Part shown: positions 15,922 to 24,793 of the stretch, piece after piece
Layout: each line of letters starts with the position of its first letter
Position numbering within the stretch: the stretch's first letter is position 1
Origin: UMGS1766 sp963597355
GTDB taxonomy: Bacteria; Bacillota; Clostridia; Oscillospirales; Oscillospiraceae
Length of the DNA: 64,000 bases
Assembly: GCA_963597355.1 (NCBI GenBank)
Contig: CAVBPR010000020.1
Location: 37,010-101,009, forward strand
Direction of reading: 5' to 3'
Notes under the pieces: model-generated
The model's database searches: none
What the model was told of the DNA's origin: nothing
The model's input: only the letters and a program-made list of their open reading frames with translations
Translations under genes and position numbers: made by a program

Positions 15922-16796
15922 GGTTTTCCGACTATCATCCCGGCATCCATTTCTGCTTTTTCGCCGCCGTTCTCACCGGCAGTGTTCTCTTTCGTCACCC
16001 GGTCTACCTGGCCATCTCCTTCCTTGCCCCGCTACTGTGGTGGCTGGAGCAAAGAGGATGGAAGGGACTGCCCTTTGTCGGCGTTGCCCTGATCCTTGCC
16101 GCAGGGTTTGCCCTCTGGTACGGCAGCTACCATCACTTCGGCATCACCCCCCTCTGGACCAATTCCGTAGGGAACGAGGTCACGCTGGAAAGCCTCCTCT
16201 TCGGCGGAGTGCTGGGAGGACAGATCGCCGCGGTGCTGCTCTGGCTGGCCTGCTTCCACCGGATCTTCACAACGGATGAAATCGTCTACCTTGCGGGACG
16301 GCTGACCCCGAAACTGGGGCTGTTTCTGGCGGTTGTCTTTCGTCTTGCGCCCCGGATCAAGGGCCACTGGCAGCGCACCGCCGCCGCCCGGCAGGGCATC
16401 GGCTTTGGGCAGGGCGCTCCTCTTTTGGCACGGCTTCGGAACCATCTGGCGCTGTTTTCCGGCGCAATAACCTGGACGCTGGACAGCATTGTCACCCTGT
16501 CCGCCACCATGGAAAGCCGGGGCGGAAAAGAAAAAGGCCGCACCGCCTACAGCCTTTACCGCTTCGACCTGCGGGACCGGAGCTTCGTCGTTCTTCTCTT
16601 CGCTCTGGTCACCCTGTGTCTGATGGCCTTTCTGCTGGGACAGACCCGCATGAAGTTTAATCCCCGGCTCCACGGCCCGGCTCTCACTCCCCTGTCCGCC
16701 CTGTTTTTTGCCGCCTGGGCCGCCCTCTGCCTGCTGCCGCTGGGAGCAGATCTTCTGGGGGCGCTTCAATTCCGCCGCAGTCGGAAAAACCGATAA
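15918..16796 (+). CDS. ECF transporter T component, second copy
   Basis: 292 residues with several membrane helices, overlapping the S gene as ATGA. EcfT-type coupling motifs are AAARQGIGFGQG (about 155) and a less conserved MESRGGKEKG (about 198). It is clearly a paralogue of the T component at 12666 (both share RHPVYL/RHPAYVL starts and NxLxxLLFGG/LESLCFG segments). Two T proteins with one fused ATPase and one S protein is unusual. They may form a heterodimer or be alternative scaffolds. Confidence 0.85.
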   Translation: MRFSDYHPGIHFCFFAAVLTGSVLFRHPVYLAISFLAPLLWWLEQRGWKGLPFVGVALILAAGFALWYGSYHHFGITPLWTNSVGNEVTLESLLFGGVLGGQIAAVLLWLACFHRIFTTDEIVYLAGRLTPKLGLFLAVVFRLAPRIKGHWQRTAAARQGIGFGQGAPLLARLRNHLALFSGAITWTLDSIVTLSATMESRGGKEKGRTAYSLYRFDLRDRSFVVLLFALVTLCLMAFLLGQTRMKFNPRLHGPALTPLSALFFAAWAALCLLPLGADLLGALQFRRSRKNR

Positions 16797-16800
16797 AACA

Positions 16801-16850
16801 AACCGCTCCCAAAGGATCTGAGATCGACCCTTTGAGAGCGGTTTTCTGTC
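16801..16850. terminator. Convergent terminator between ECF operon and GGDEF gene
   Basis: AACCGCTC, then CCAAAGG, pairs with CCCTTTG then GAGCGGTT, with T-rich tracts on both sides (TTTTCTGTCTATT on plus, TTTGTTTTAT on minus). It ends both converging transcripts. Confidence 0.75.
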
Positions 16851-16856
16851 TATTGG

Positions 16857-17999
16857 TTAGCGGCGCAGTGCTTCCCGCTGGTGAAACTTCTGTTTGACGG
16901 CATACATATTGCTGTCCATCTGGTTGAAAAACGCTTCCACCGATCCACCGGGCTTCAGTATGCCCCAGCCCTGAGCGGCACTGAGGCGGAAGGGCTCTTC
17001 CGTTGTCTGATTGAATTTCCGGATGCCCCAGTCAATCTGTCCCATCAGCCGCTCCATCTGTTTCCCGTCGGCATTCCAGAGCAGCACAATGAACTCATCT
17101 CCGGCATAACGAATGGCCACCACGTCCTCGTCAATCACCCTGGAGAGGATCTGCCCCATGGCGCAGATGGCCCGGTCCCCCACGGCGTGACCATAGTCGT
17201 CGTTGATCTGCTTAAAGTCGTTGATGTCCAGCAAAATACCCCCCAAAGGTGCTCGCAGTTTCTTCTCCGCCTGCCGCAGAACGCCGTCCAGATAGCGGCG
17301 GTTGAACAGGCCGGACAGGGCATCCACCAGCAGATCCTCGGAGTGGGACTGCATTTGCACAAACAGGAACGCCAGCGCCACGCAGACCCATCCGGCGGCA
17401 ATTCCGTAGCAAACCCACTGAATCAAAACCCCCGCCACGCAGGGCACTACAAACTGATACACAGGGAAGAACCGCAGTCGGGTTCCCTTGCTGCGAAAGC
17501 GTATCACCGTGACAATGCTGAAAATGAAATACACCATCAGAATGACATACACCACGCTCACCAGCGACCCCCGCTGATAAACGTTGTCCTCCGAAACGGT
17601 GAACAGCACGCCGATGCCGGTGGCATTCACCAGATTCATTGCAATGTCAACCAGCAGGAAGGGACACAGCTGCTTTGCCCGCCGTCGGGTGCGCCCGGGG
17701 TTGCGGTAAAGCCGCAGGTCAACGTAAAGACACCACAGGTAGCCGATGGTCACCGTGGCGATAAAGCACAGGCTGTTGGTCAGGTAATTCAGCACCCTTG
17801 CCCCGGGAAACAGCTTCCCGTCAATGGGGAAGGACAGCGCTTCCACCGCGCAGCCCACGATGGTCAGAATCACCATGGTGTCAAACAGACGGTCGTCCTG
17901 CCACACGCTCTCCCGGTTCTTTCGCCGCAGGTTCAGCAGCACCGCCATCATCAGAACGCCAAGGCCGTCGGTTATTAGGATTTCTTCCAGATTGATCAC
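16857..17999 (-). CDS. Membrane GGDEF-domain protein, probable diguanylate cyclase
   Basis: 380 residues. Residues 1-205 hold about six to seven hydrophobic segments, a membrane sensor of no recognised family. Residues about 220-375 are a GGDEF domain with LLDINDFKQINDDYGHAVGD and the signature RYAGDEF; AGDEF replaces GGDEF, a variant found in active cyclases. The RxxD inhibitory site is not in its usual place (IDED instead), so product feedback may be absent. It lies 24 bp downstream of the YifB-type gene and is probably co-transcribed with it. No EAL or PilZ protein is nearby. Confidence 0.88.
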   Translation of the reverse strand: MINLEEILITDGLGVLMMAVLLNLRRKNRESVWQDDRLFDTMVILTIVGCAVEALSFPIDGKLFPGARVLNYLTNSLCFIATVTIGYLWCLYVDLRLYRNPGRTRRRAKQLCPFLLVDIAMNLVNATGIGVLFTVSEDNVYQRGSLVSVVYVILMVYFIFSIVTVIRFRSKGTRLRFFPVYQFVVPCVAGVLIQWVCYGIAAGWVCVALAFLFVQMQSHSEDLLVDALSGLFNRRYLDGVLRQAEKKLRAPLGGILLDINDFKQINDDYGHAVGDRAICAMGQILSRVIDEDVVAIRYAGDEFIVLLWNADGKQMERLMGQIDWGIRKFNQTTEEPFRLSAAQGWGILKPGGSVEAFFNQMDSNMYAVKQKFHQREALRR

Positions 18000-18023
18000 A
18001 TTAAAAACTCCCGTTTTCTCCCC

Positions 18024-19532
18024 TCAGCCCCGGCTGAGAAGTTCTGTAGTTCGGTATTGAATGGCCTCCGCCAGATGGGGGGTCTGAATTGCATCGCTGC
18101 CGTCCAGATCCGCAATGGTGCGGGCCACCCGCAAAATCCGGTCATAGCTGCGGGCGGAAAGCTGCATGGCATCGTAGGCCGTTTTCATCAGCTGTTCCCC
18201 CGCGCTGTCCAGCTGACAGCTGCTTCGCAGCAGCGCCCCGGAAAGGTGGGCATTGCAGTCCACTCCCCGCTCCACCTGCCGCTTTCGGGCGGCATTCACC
18301 CGGGTACGGATGGCGGAGGAAGGCTCTGCCGGAGCGGTCGTCCGCAGTTCGTCAAAGTTCAGCGCCGGAACCTCCACCTGCAGATCGATGCGATCCAGCA
18401 GCGGGCCGGACAGCCGGGCCAGATACCGCCGCCGCCCCTGCTCCGAGCAGGTGCACTTTCCCGACGGATGGCCGTACCAGCCGCAGGGGCAGGGATTCAT
18501 GGCGCACACCAGCTGAAACCGGGCGGGATAGCGCATGGTTCCGGCGGTGCGGGAAATCTGCACTACCCCATCCTCCAGCGGCTGGCGGAGCACCTCCAGG
18601 GTGTCCCGCCGAAACTCCGGCAGTTCGTCCAGAAACAGCACCCCGTTGTGGGCCAGAGAAATTTCTCCCGGCCGGGGCACGCTTCCGCCGCCCGCCAGCG
18701 CGGCGGAGGAAACCGTGTGATGGGGGGAACGGAAGGGGCGCTGTACCAGCAGCGGATGGCTGGCATCGGTTTCTCCCTGCACGCTCCAGATCTTGGTGGC
18801 CTCCAGCGCCTCTGACCGGGTCATCTCCGGCAGAATGGAGGGCAGACGGGAGGCCAGCATACTCTTTCCGGAACCGGGAGGCCCCACCATCAGGATATGG
18901 TGGCCTCCGGCGGCGGCAATTTCCAGCGCCCGCTTGGCCAGTTCCTGCCCTTTCACGTCGGCAAAGTCAGCGCAGGCTAACTCCTGCTCCGTCGGCTCCC
19001 ATCGGGGGGCGGCGGCAATGGGGTTGGCTCCCGTCAGGTGGTCTATCAGCTGATGGACGGTTTCCACCGGATAGACGGTCACTCCCTCCGCCAGAGTGGC
19101 CTCCGAAGCGTTTTCCGCCGGAACAAACAGCTGGCGAATACCCCCCTCCGCCGCCGCCAGCGCCATAGGCAGCATGCCCACCACCGGGCGGATCTCCCCG
19201 GTAAGGGCGATCTCCCCCACGAAGGCACAGCCGGTCAGGTCGCTGTGGAGAATGCCGCTGGCGTGAAGAATCGCCAGCAGAATCGGCAGGTCATACACCG
19301 TGCCCGCCTTCCGCCGGCCGGCAGGGGCGAGGTTGACGGTGATGCGGGAGACCGGAAAGCTGAAGCCGGCGTTGCGGATTGCCGCCCGCACCCGCTCCTT
19401 GGCCTCCTTTACTGCCGCATCCGGCAGACCCACCAGCTCAAAGGCAGGCAGGCCCCCGCTCAGGTCGCACTCCACCCGAACGCCATAGCCGTCAATGCCA
19501 TGCAGGCCGAGAGAATCCACGCAAACTACCAT
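18024..19532 (-). CDS. YifB/ComM family Mg-chelatase-like AAA+ ATPase
   Basis: 502 residues, normal family length. Residues about 20-140 form the Lon-protease-like ChlI fold (SGGLPAFELVGLPDAAVKE, then TVNLAPAGRRK). The AAA+ core has Walker A GPPGSGKSM near 215, Walker B GVLFLDELPEF near 300 and the Cys-rich CAMNPCPCGWYG loop. The C-terminal Mg_chelatase_C region ends SYDRILRVARTIADLDGSD. ComM, the proteobacterial member, is a hexameric branch-migration helicase for natural transformation; the Firmicutes role is less established. First gene of a two-gene operon with the GGDEF gene. Confidence 0.95.
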   Translation of the reverse strand: MVVCVDSLGLHGIDGYGVRVECDLSGGLPAFELVGLPDAAVKEAKERVRAAIRNAGFSFPVSRITVNLAPAGRRKAGTVYDLPILLAILHASGILHSDLTGCAFVGEIALTGEIRPVVGMLPMALAAAEGGIRQLFVPAENASEATLAEGVTVYPVETVHQLIDHLTGANPIAAAPRWEPTEQELACADFADVKGQELAKRALEIAAAGGHHILMVGPPGSGKSMLASRLPSILPEMTRSEALEATKIWSVQGETDASHPLLVQRPFRSPHHTVSSAALAGGGSVPRPGEISLAHNGVLFLDELPEFRRDTLEVLRQPLEDGVVQISRTAGTMRYPARFQLVCAMNPCPCGWYGHPSGKCTCSEQGRRRYLARLSGPLLDRIDLQVEVPALNFDELRTTAPAEPSSAIRTRVNAARKRQVERGVDCNAHLSGALLRSSCQLDSAGEQLMKTAYDAMQLSARSYDRILRVARTIADLDGSDAIQTPHLAEAIQYRTTELLSRG

Positions 19533-19574
19533 AACTTGCCGCCTCCTGTCTGCTCGCCGGATCTAAATCGTTTT

Positions 19575-19604
19575 ATTATATCCCCCAAAGAGTGCCTTTG
19601 ACAA
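19575..19604 (-). promoter_or_regulatory. Promoter of the yifB-like operon
   Basis: Minus strand: TTGTCA, 18 bp, perfect TATAAT, about 45 bp from the start codon. Confidence 0.7.
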
Positions 19605-19677
19605 CGGATTAAAGGAAAATTAACTTCATCTGGCAACTTTTCGGCGATTTTGCCTGCTTTCCCTTCTTCCGATTTTC

Positions 19678-19686
19678 TGTTATAAT
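19678..19686 (+). promoter_or_regulatory. Extended -10 promoter of the LAL regulator gene
   Basis: TGTTATAAT, a perfect TGnTATAAT extended -10, 35 bp before the ATG. The -35 position (TTTCCC) is poor, which suggests low or activator-dependent transcription. Confidence 0.5.
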
Positions 19687-19720
19687 CGGCGCAAATCCAT
19701 CCCCGAAGGAGAAAACATTT

Positions 19721-22060
19721 ATGGACAGCAACATTTACCAGCGGCCGAAGGCGGCCTGGAGCAAACTGCGCGCCGCCCGGGCGGACGGCATCGACGTGTT
19801 CCTCAGCGGCCCCACCGGCTACGGCAAGACGGAGCTGGTGAACCGCTGCCTGCAAAAGGCGGAGACCACGGTGCTCTCCGCCTGGGAACTGACCGCCGAT
19901 GATCTGGCACCGGAAAAGCTGCCCATCGGAAAAACACTGGTAATTGACGATCTGCAGTGGGCGGAGGCAGAGGAGGTGCAGCAGGCGATTCTCGCCCTGC
20001 TGTGGCGCACCGACCTGTGGGTGGTGCTGGTCTGCCGCACCCCCTCCCCGGAATGGCTGATGCCCGCCTTTCGGAAGCGGATTCTGGCGGTGATCTCCGA
20101 GGAGGATCTGGCTCTGTCGACAGAAAGCGCCCTGGAGCTGCTCGGCCAGTACCATGTGACCATATCGGCGGCGGAGTTCGACCGGCTGTTTTCCGCCTTG
20201 GACGGAAGTCCGGTGGGGATGCGGATCATTGCCCGCTTTCTGGCCGCCGGCAACACCATCGACACCGAGGCAGAACAGCATCTGCAGGAAACCTACTGGC
20301 TCTATCTGGATCGGCACGTTTACAGCCTCTGGCCGGAGGAGCTGCAGGAATTTATGCTGAAGCTTTCCCTGCTGGACAGCTTCACCGTTCCCATCGCCGC
20401 AGAATTCACCGGCCGCGGCGATGCCGAACTTCTGCTCCAGCGGCTTCAGCACCTGAGCACCTGCTTTGTGGGAACCCAGGAAAACTACATCATGCGCCCC
20501 CACCTGCGCAGCTGTCTGCGCAGCCGAATGAACCGCACCTGGCTCCACTCCCAGCGAAACGCCCTGTATCAGCGGGCGGGTCAGGTGTATGAACAGTTTG
20601 GTCTGCTGCCTCAGGCGCTGGAATTCTATGACCGGGCCGGGGACAACGCTGCTATTGCCCATCTGCTGGAGAAAAACGCCTCCCGCAACATCGGTGTCGG
20701 GTTTTATTACGAAATGCGGGAATACTATTTCCGCCTGCCGGAGGCGGTGATCTCCGCCTCCCCGGCTCTGATGGCCGCCCTGAGCATGCTCTCCTCCATG
20801 ATGCTGAACCTGCCGGACAGCGAGCGCTGGTATCAGATGCTGGAGCACTACCGCCGTCAGGCCGCCCCCGAGGAACAAGGCACGGCAGAGGGCTGGCTGC
20901 TGTATCTGGACATCGCCCTGCCCCATCGGGGCAGCGACGATGTTCTCCCTCTCCTCCACGCCAACGTGGCAAAGCTTCTGAACCGGGAACTGTTCCTGCC
21001 GGATTTCTCCATTACCAGCGGCCAGCCCTCCATCATCAACGGCAGTAAGGACTTTTCCCGCCTGTGCCGGAGAGACACCGAAATTTCCACTGTGCTGAGC
21101 CAGACCATTTCCCTCGCCCTTGGCCGCTACGGACGGGGGCTGATTGACCTGGCCGTGGCGGAAAGTCAGTTTGAGCAGGGGGCAGACTGGGAAAAGGTTC
21201 TTTCCCTTGCCAACACCGGGCTGCTGGCGGCTCAGGCCGGGGGAAAGAAAGAGCTGCAGTTTGTCGGGGTTTCCACCATCGCCCGGATTTACTGCCTGCG
21301 GGGACAGGCGGGAGCCGCCCGCTCCCTGATGGATCAGTTCGGACGGGATCTGAAGGGACATCCCCGGGTGCGGGGCAATCTGGAGGCGCTCCAGGCCCGG
21401 CTGGATCTCTACCTCGGCCGCCCGGAGGAGGCGGCAAAATGGCTGCGTTCCCTCCCGCAGGACTCCACCGCCTTTGACGGCATGGAGCGCTACCGCTACC
21501 TGACCAAAATCCGACTGCTGATCATTCAGGACAGCTTTGAAGAGGCACTGAGCCTGCTGGAGCGACTGCACTGGTATGCCGTGGTCATGAAGCGGCCGTT
21601 TATCCGCATTGAATGCCACATGCTGAAGGCCTTCGTCCAGTATCGCCAGAACAATCCCCGGTGGAAGGACAATCTGGACATCGCCCTGCGGCGGGCGGAG
21701 GCGCTGAATCTGGTTCGCGTCCTCAGCCGGGAAGGCGCGGCGCTGCTGCCCCTGCTGGAAGCCCGGGGCGTGGCGGAGGACACTCCCTTCCTGGAGAAGC
21801 TCTGGCAGGAGACCCGCATCATGGCCCGCAATTATCCCCGCTACCTGACCCACGCCACACTGGAAGGGCCGGAGCTGGACGAGTTCTCCCGACAGCTGCT
21901 GCAGTTGCTGGCAGAAGGGTGCTCCCGAAAAAAGATCGCCGAGATCACCGGCCAGCCGGAGCGGACGGTGAAATACCGCACGGAGCTGATTTACCACACC
22001 CTGGGCGCCGCCGGAAAAATGGAGGCCGTGGAAAAGGCAAGAAAAATGAACCTTATCTAA
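19721..22060 (+). CDS. Large LuxR-type (LAL/MalT-like) transcriptional regulator
   Basis: 779 residues. The N-terminus has a STAND/AAA-type NTPase: Walker A SGPTGYGKTE (about 30), Walker B TLVIDDLQWAE (about 76) and a CRTPSPEW sensor stretch. Residues about 200-680 are helical with TPR-like repeats (AGQVYEQFGLLPQALEFYDRAGD). The C-terminus, about 715-779, is a LuxR HTH (LLAEGCSRKKIAEITGQPERTVKYRTELIYHTLG). Such ATP-dependent activators sense a ligand through the TPR region. The target is unknown; no linked catabolic operon is visible. Start follows GAAGGAG. Confidence 0.88.
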   Translation: MDSNIYQRPKAAWSKLRAARADGIDVFLSGPTGYGKTELVNRCLQKAETTVLSAWELTADDLAPEKLPIGKTLVIDDLQWAEAEEVQQAILALLWRTDLWVVLVCRTPSPEWLMPAFRKRILAVISEEDLALSTESALELLGQYHVTISAAEFDRLFSALDGSPVGMRIIARFLAAGNTIDTEAEQHLQETYWLYLDRHVYSLWPEELQEFMLKLSLLDSFTVPIAAEFTGRGDAELLLQRLQHLSTCFVGTQENYIMRPHLRSCLRSRMNRTWLHSQRNALYQRAGQVYEQFGLLPQALEFYDRAGDNAAIAHLLEKNASRNIGVGFYYEMREYYFRLPEAVISASPALMAALSMLSSMMLNLPDSERWYQMLEHYRRQAAPEEQGTAEGWLLYLDIALPHRGSDDVLPLLHANVAKLLNRELFLPDFSITSGQPSIINGSKDFSRLCRRDTEISTVLSQTISLALGRYGRGLIDLAVAESQFEQGADWEKVLSLANTGLLAAQAGGKKELQFVGVSTIARIYCLRGQAGAARSLMDQFGRDLKGHPRVRGNLEALQARLDLYLGRPEEAAKWLRSLPQDSTAFDGMERYRYLTKIRLLIIQDSFEEALSLLERLHWYAVVMKRPFIRIECHMLKAFVQYRQNNPRWKDNLDIALRRAEALNLVRVLSREGAALLPLLEARGVAEDTPFLEKLWQETRIMARNYPRYLTHATLEGPELDEFSRQLLQLLAEGCSRKKIAEITGQPERTVKYRTELIYHTLGAAGKMEAVEKARKMNLI

Positions 22061-22080
22061 ACCCTTCCAGAAAAGAAAAA

Positions 22081-22120
22081 AGCGTCCGCATAAAGCGGAC
22101 GCTTTCGTTTTTTATTTTTT
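22081..22120. terminator. Bidirectional terminator between LAL regulator and proS
   Basis: AGCGTCCGC, loop ATAAA, GCGGACGCT, with TTCGTTTTTT on the plus side and TTTTTTCTTTTC on the minus side. Confidence 0.9.
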
Positions 22121-23561
22121 AGTATGCAATGCCCCAGACGACCATTTTGTCTGCGTCCTTGCCGCAGACGGCGCACTTGCACTTGCCGATCTTCTTCTGC
22201 TCCAACGGCATGCAGCGGGAGGAAACGCCGGCCTGTTCCTTCATCGCCAGCTCGCACTCCAGACTGCCGCACCACATGGCCTCGGCAAAGCCGCCCCGGG
22301 TTGCCATGGCCTGCTTGACCTCTTCCATGGTCTCGCAGGTGTAGGTGTTCTCCTCCAGCCGCTTCTTGGCGGACTCGTAGAGGTTGTCGTGGACATCCTT
22401 CAGCAGAGCGGTCACCTTCTGCTCCAGCTCCTCCAGCGGCACAAACACCTTCTCGCCGGTGTCCCGGCGGGCGATGACGCACTGGTTTTTCTCCATGTCC
22501 TTGGGGCCGATCTCCACCCGCAGGGGAACGCCCTTCATCTCGTACTCGGCAAACTTCCAGCCGTTGGACTGGTCGGAATCGTCGGTCTTGGTGCGCACAC
22601 CGATGGCCTTCAGCCGCTTTTCCAGATCATAAGCCGCGTCCAGAACGCCCTCCTTATGCTGAGCCACGGGAATCACAACCACCTGAATGGGGGCGATTGC
22701 CGGAGGCAGAACCAGGCCGTTGTCGTCGCCATGGGTCATGATCACCGCGCCGATCAGACGGGTGGTGGAGCCCCAGGAGGTCTGGAAGGGGTACTCCAGC
22801 TTGTTGTCCCGGCCGGTGAAGGTCACGCCGTAAGCCCGGGAGAACTTGTCTCCAAAGTAGTGGCTGGTGCCGGACTGGAGCGCCTTGCCGTCCTTCATCA
22901 TGGCCTCGATGGTGTAGGTTGCCTCGGCACCGGCAAACTTCTCCTTGTCGGTCTTGCGGCCCTTTACCACGGGGATGGCCAGGGCATCCCGGCAGAAGTC
23001 GGCATAGCAGTTCAGCTGCTGCTCCGTCTCGGCCTGAGCCTCCTCGGCGGTCTCGTGGATGGTGTGACCCTCCTGCCACCAGAACTCACGAGAGCGGAGG
23101 AAGGGGCGGGTGGTCTTTTCCCAGCGGACGACAGAGCACCACTGGTTATAGAGCATGGGCAGCTGCTTGTAGGTCTGGAGCACATGGGCCCAGTGATCGC
23201 AGAACATGGTCTCGCTGGTGGGACGGACGGCCAGCCGCTCTTCCAGCTTGTCGCTGCCGCCCATGGTGACCCATGCCACCTCAGGGGCAAAGCCGTTGAC
23301 CAGCTCCCCTTCCTTTTTCAGCAGGCTTTCGGGGATCAGCACGGGCATTGCCACGTTCTCATGGCCGGTGGCCTTGAACATGCCGTCCATAATAGCTACC
23401 ATGTTCTCCCAGATGGCGTAGCCGTAGGGGCGCATGATCATAAAACCCTTCACGCTGGCGTAGTCCACCAGCTCCGCCTTCAGGCAGATGTCGGTATACC
23501 ACTTGGTGAAATCCTCCTCCATGGAGGTGATGGCTTTCACTTGCTTTTTCTCTTTTGCCAT
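22119..23561 (-). CDS. proS: Prolyl-tRNA synthetase, archaeal/eukaryotic-like type
   Basis: 480 residues, class II synthetase charging tRNA-Pro. It is the short form: no editing (INS) domain lies between motifs 2 and 3, and the C-terminal zinc-binding-like extension (KIGKCKCAVCGKDADKMVVWGIAY) is present. Motif 2 is visible as CSVVRWEKTTRPFLRSREFWWQEGHT and motif 3 around SWGSTTRLIGAVIMTHGDDNGLVLP. This form is common in Clostridia. No T-box is seen upstream, unlike the hisS operon here. Confidence 0.96.
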   Translation of the reverse strand: MAKEKKQVKAITSMEEDFTKWYTDICLKAELVDYASVKGFMIMRPYGYAIWENMVAIMDGMFKATGHENVAMPVLIPESLLKKEGELVNGFAPEVAWVTMGGSDKLEERLAVRPTSETMFCDHWAHVLQTYKQLPMLYNQWCSVVRWEKTTRPFLRSREFWWQEGHTIHETAEEAQAETEQQLNCYADFCRDALAIPVVKGRKTDKEKFAGAEATYTIEAMMKDGKALQSGTSHYFGDKFSRAYGVTFTGRDNKLEYPFQTSWGSTTRLIGAVIMTHGDDNGLVLPPAIAPIQVVVIPVAQHKEGVLDAAYDLEKRLKAIGVRTKTDDSDQSNGWKFAEYEMKGVPLRVEIGPKDMEKNQCVIARRDTGEKVFVPLEELEQKVTALLKDVHDNLYESAKKRLEENTYTCETMEEVKQAMATRGGFAEAMWCGSLECELAMKEQAGVSSRCMPLEQKKIGKCKCAVCGKDADKMVVWGIAY

Positions 23562-23734
23562 GTCGGTTCTCTCCTGTCAACAGGCGCGGTCAGCCGCGCA
23601 CAGAATTGCTAGTTTATCATGTTACATTTTATCATTGCCGGAGGAAATGTCAAGGCGTGCTGGATTTCTTGTTGGCGAAGATGAAATTACAGATTTTGCA
23701 AATAATCATTTGCGCAGGAGTTTGTTTATATTAT

Positions 23735-23763
23735 TTGACATACAGATATTTAACATGTTAAAT
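23735..23763 (+). promoter_or_regulatory. Promoter of the exported orphan
   Basis: Perfect TTGACA, 17 bp, TTAAAT. The sequence around it is strongly AT-rich compared with its neighbours. Confidence 0.5.
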
Positions 23764-23835
23764 TACAGATAGCGGAAGTAGATGAGAGGAAACAACAATC
23801 ATCTAGTTCAAAATCATTCAAAGGAGGAATGAAAA

Positions 23836-24459
23836 ATGAAGAAAGCCTTGCATAAGTTTGCGGCAATTCTGTTGATTATCGGAACGATTGCAGCAATGAT
23901 GGTCACTGCTTCCGCTGAAGAAGTTGTTCAGGGTTGTTCTGTTGCACCTGATGGCCCCGATGCGATTTCTATTGGCACGGTCACTATGGACGCATCGGAA
24001 GAATACATTATCCTCGCTGAAACGACCCTGCATTTTACGGTACAGGCTGACGTAAGTGCCCTTCCCGCCTCGGAGCGTGGAATGTATGCCCGGTCAGCTA
24101 ACATAGATGTTCCTATGGTTGCAACAGTTACTGTTGCGCAAAAATCTGGGACGCAAAAGCTTACTACTTCTGTCACCGTTCGCCCTGAAAACCTGCTTAA
24201 CACACCTTTGATTTGTAGCTTTACTGTTTCGTTAAAGTACGTCAACTATACTGATTTTTCGATTCCTGATGGTGGCGACGGATTTACAGTTCGGTCGAGC
24301 AATCCCTCTAACTATTTAAGCGGTTCGCATGATAGCAATCAGTCCTTTGTTAAAGGACACAGCATTGCTACCACAGTTACAATTAATTCCATTGTCATGG
24401 ATAACGGAACATGGTCGTCTGGTCCTGTCTCTACGACTCAGCGCGTTACGATCCGTTAA
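23836..24459 (+). CDS. Exported beta-rich protein of unknown function
   Basis: 207 residues, not recognised. A clear Sec signal peptide (MKKALHKFAAILLIIGT..., cleavage expected after VTASA near 27) directs it outside. The mature part is Thr/Ser/Val-rich with alternating beta strands (VPMVATVTVAQKSGTQKLTTSVTV) and one Cys pair (positions about 34 and 135) that could form a disulfide. No anchor is visible, so it is probably secreted. The start follows AAAGGAGGAA. Base composition is clearly more AT-rich than flanking genes, suggesting acquisition. It stands alone between proS and gdpP. Confidence 0.75.
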   Translation: MKKALHKFAAILLIIGTIAAMMVTASAEEVVQGCSVAPDGPDAISIGTVTMDASEEYIILAETTLHFTVQADVSALPASERGMYARSANIDVPMVATVTVAQKSGTQKLTTSVTVRPENLLNTPLICSFTVSLKYVNYTDFSIPDGGDGFTVRSSNPSNYLSGSHDSNQSFVKGHSIATTVTINSIVMDNGTWSSGPVSTTQRVTIR

Positions 24460-24502
24460 TCGTGTTATATAAACATTGACAGCATTGATTCGTCAAGCTG
24501 CA

Positions 24503-24540
24503 AAACGCCCGGTTTCATAAAAAGAAACCGGGCGTTTCTT
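24503..24540 (+). terminator. Terminator after the exported orphan
   Basis: AAACGCCCGGTTTC, loop ATAAAAA, GAAACCGGGCGTTT then CTTCCTG: a very strong stem with a weak T-run. The rest of the 334-base gap up to the gdpP start holds only the gdpP promoter. Confidence 0.75.
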
Positions 24541-24638
24541 CCTGCAAACAACGCTTAGAACCCGCGCCCTCGGCGTCTATCGGCAAGACAAATCGGCGCA
24601 GAAAACGTTTTCCATGCGGAAATGTCCGGGGGTTTTTC

Positions 24639-24667
24639 TTGTAATGAGGAAAAGGCTTTGTTATAAT
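24639..24667 (+). promoter_or_regulatory. Promoter of the gdpP operon
   Basis: TTGTAA, 17 bp, perfect TATAAT. Likely drives gdpP-rplI-dnaB and possibly the genes beyond. Confidence 0.75.
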
Positions 24668-24793
24668 AAGATGTAAAAATGTTTTTTCAGGTGGCTGCAG
24701 CGGCGCTTTCAGGCTTCCTTTGTGATGGCCTGAAAACGCTCTCTTTCCGGCAGGACCATTTTTCACTTTGTGTATTTCATTCGGAGGTGCGCA

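Noticed and set aside
18089..19168. A 359-residue plus-strand frame opposite the yifB-like gene.
   Set aside because: Arg/Pro/Ala-rich shadow of the Mg-chelatase-like coding sequence.
23562..23735. A T-box leader upstream of proS.
   Set aside because: No T-box sequence, AGUA motif or terminator is present on the minus strand in this stretch.
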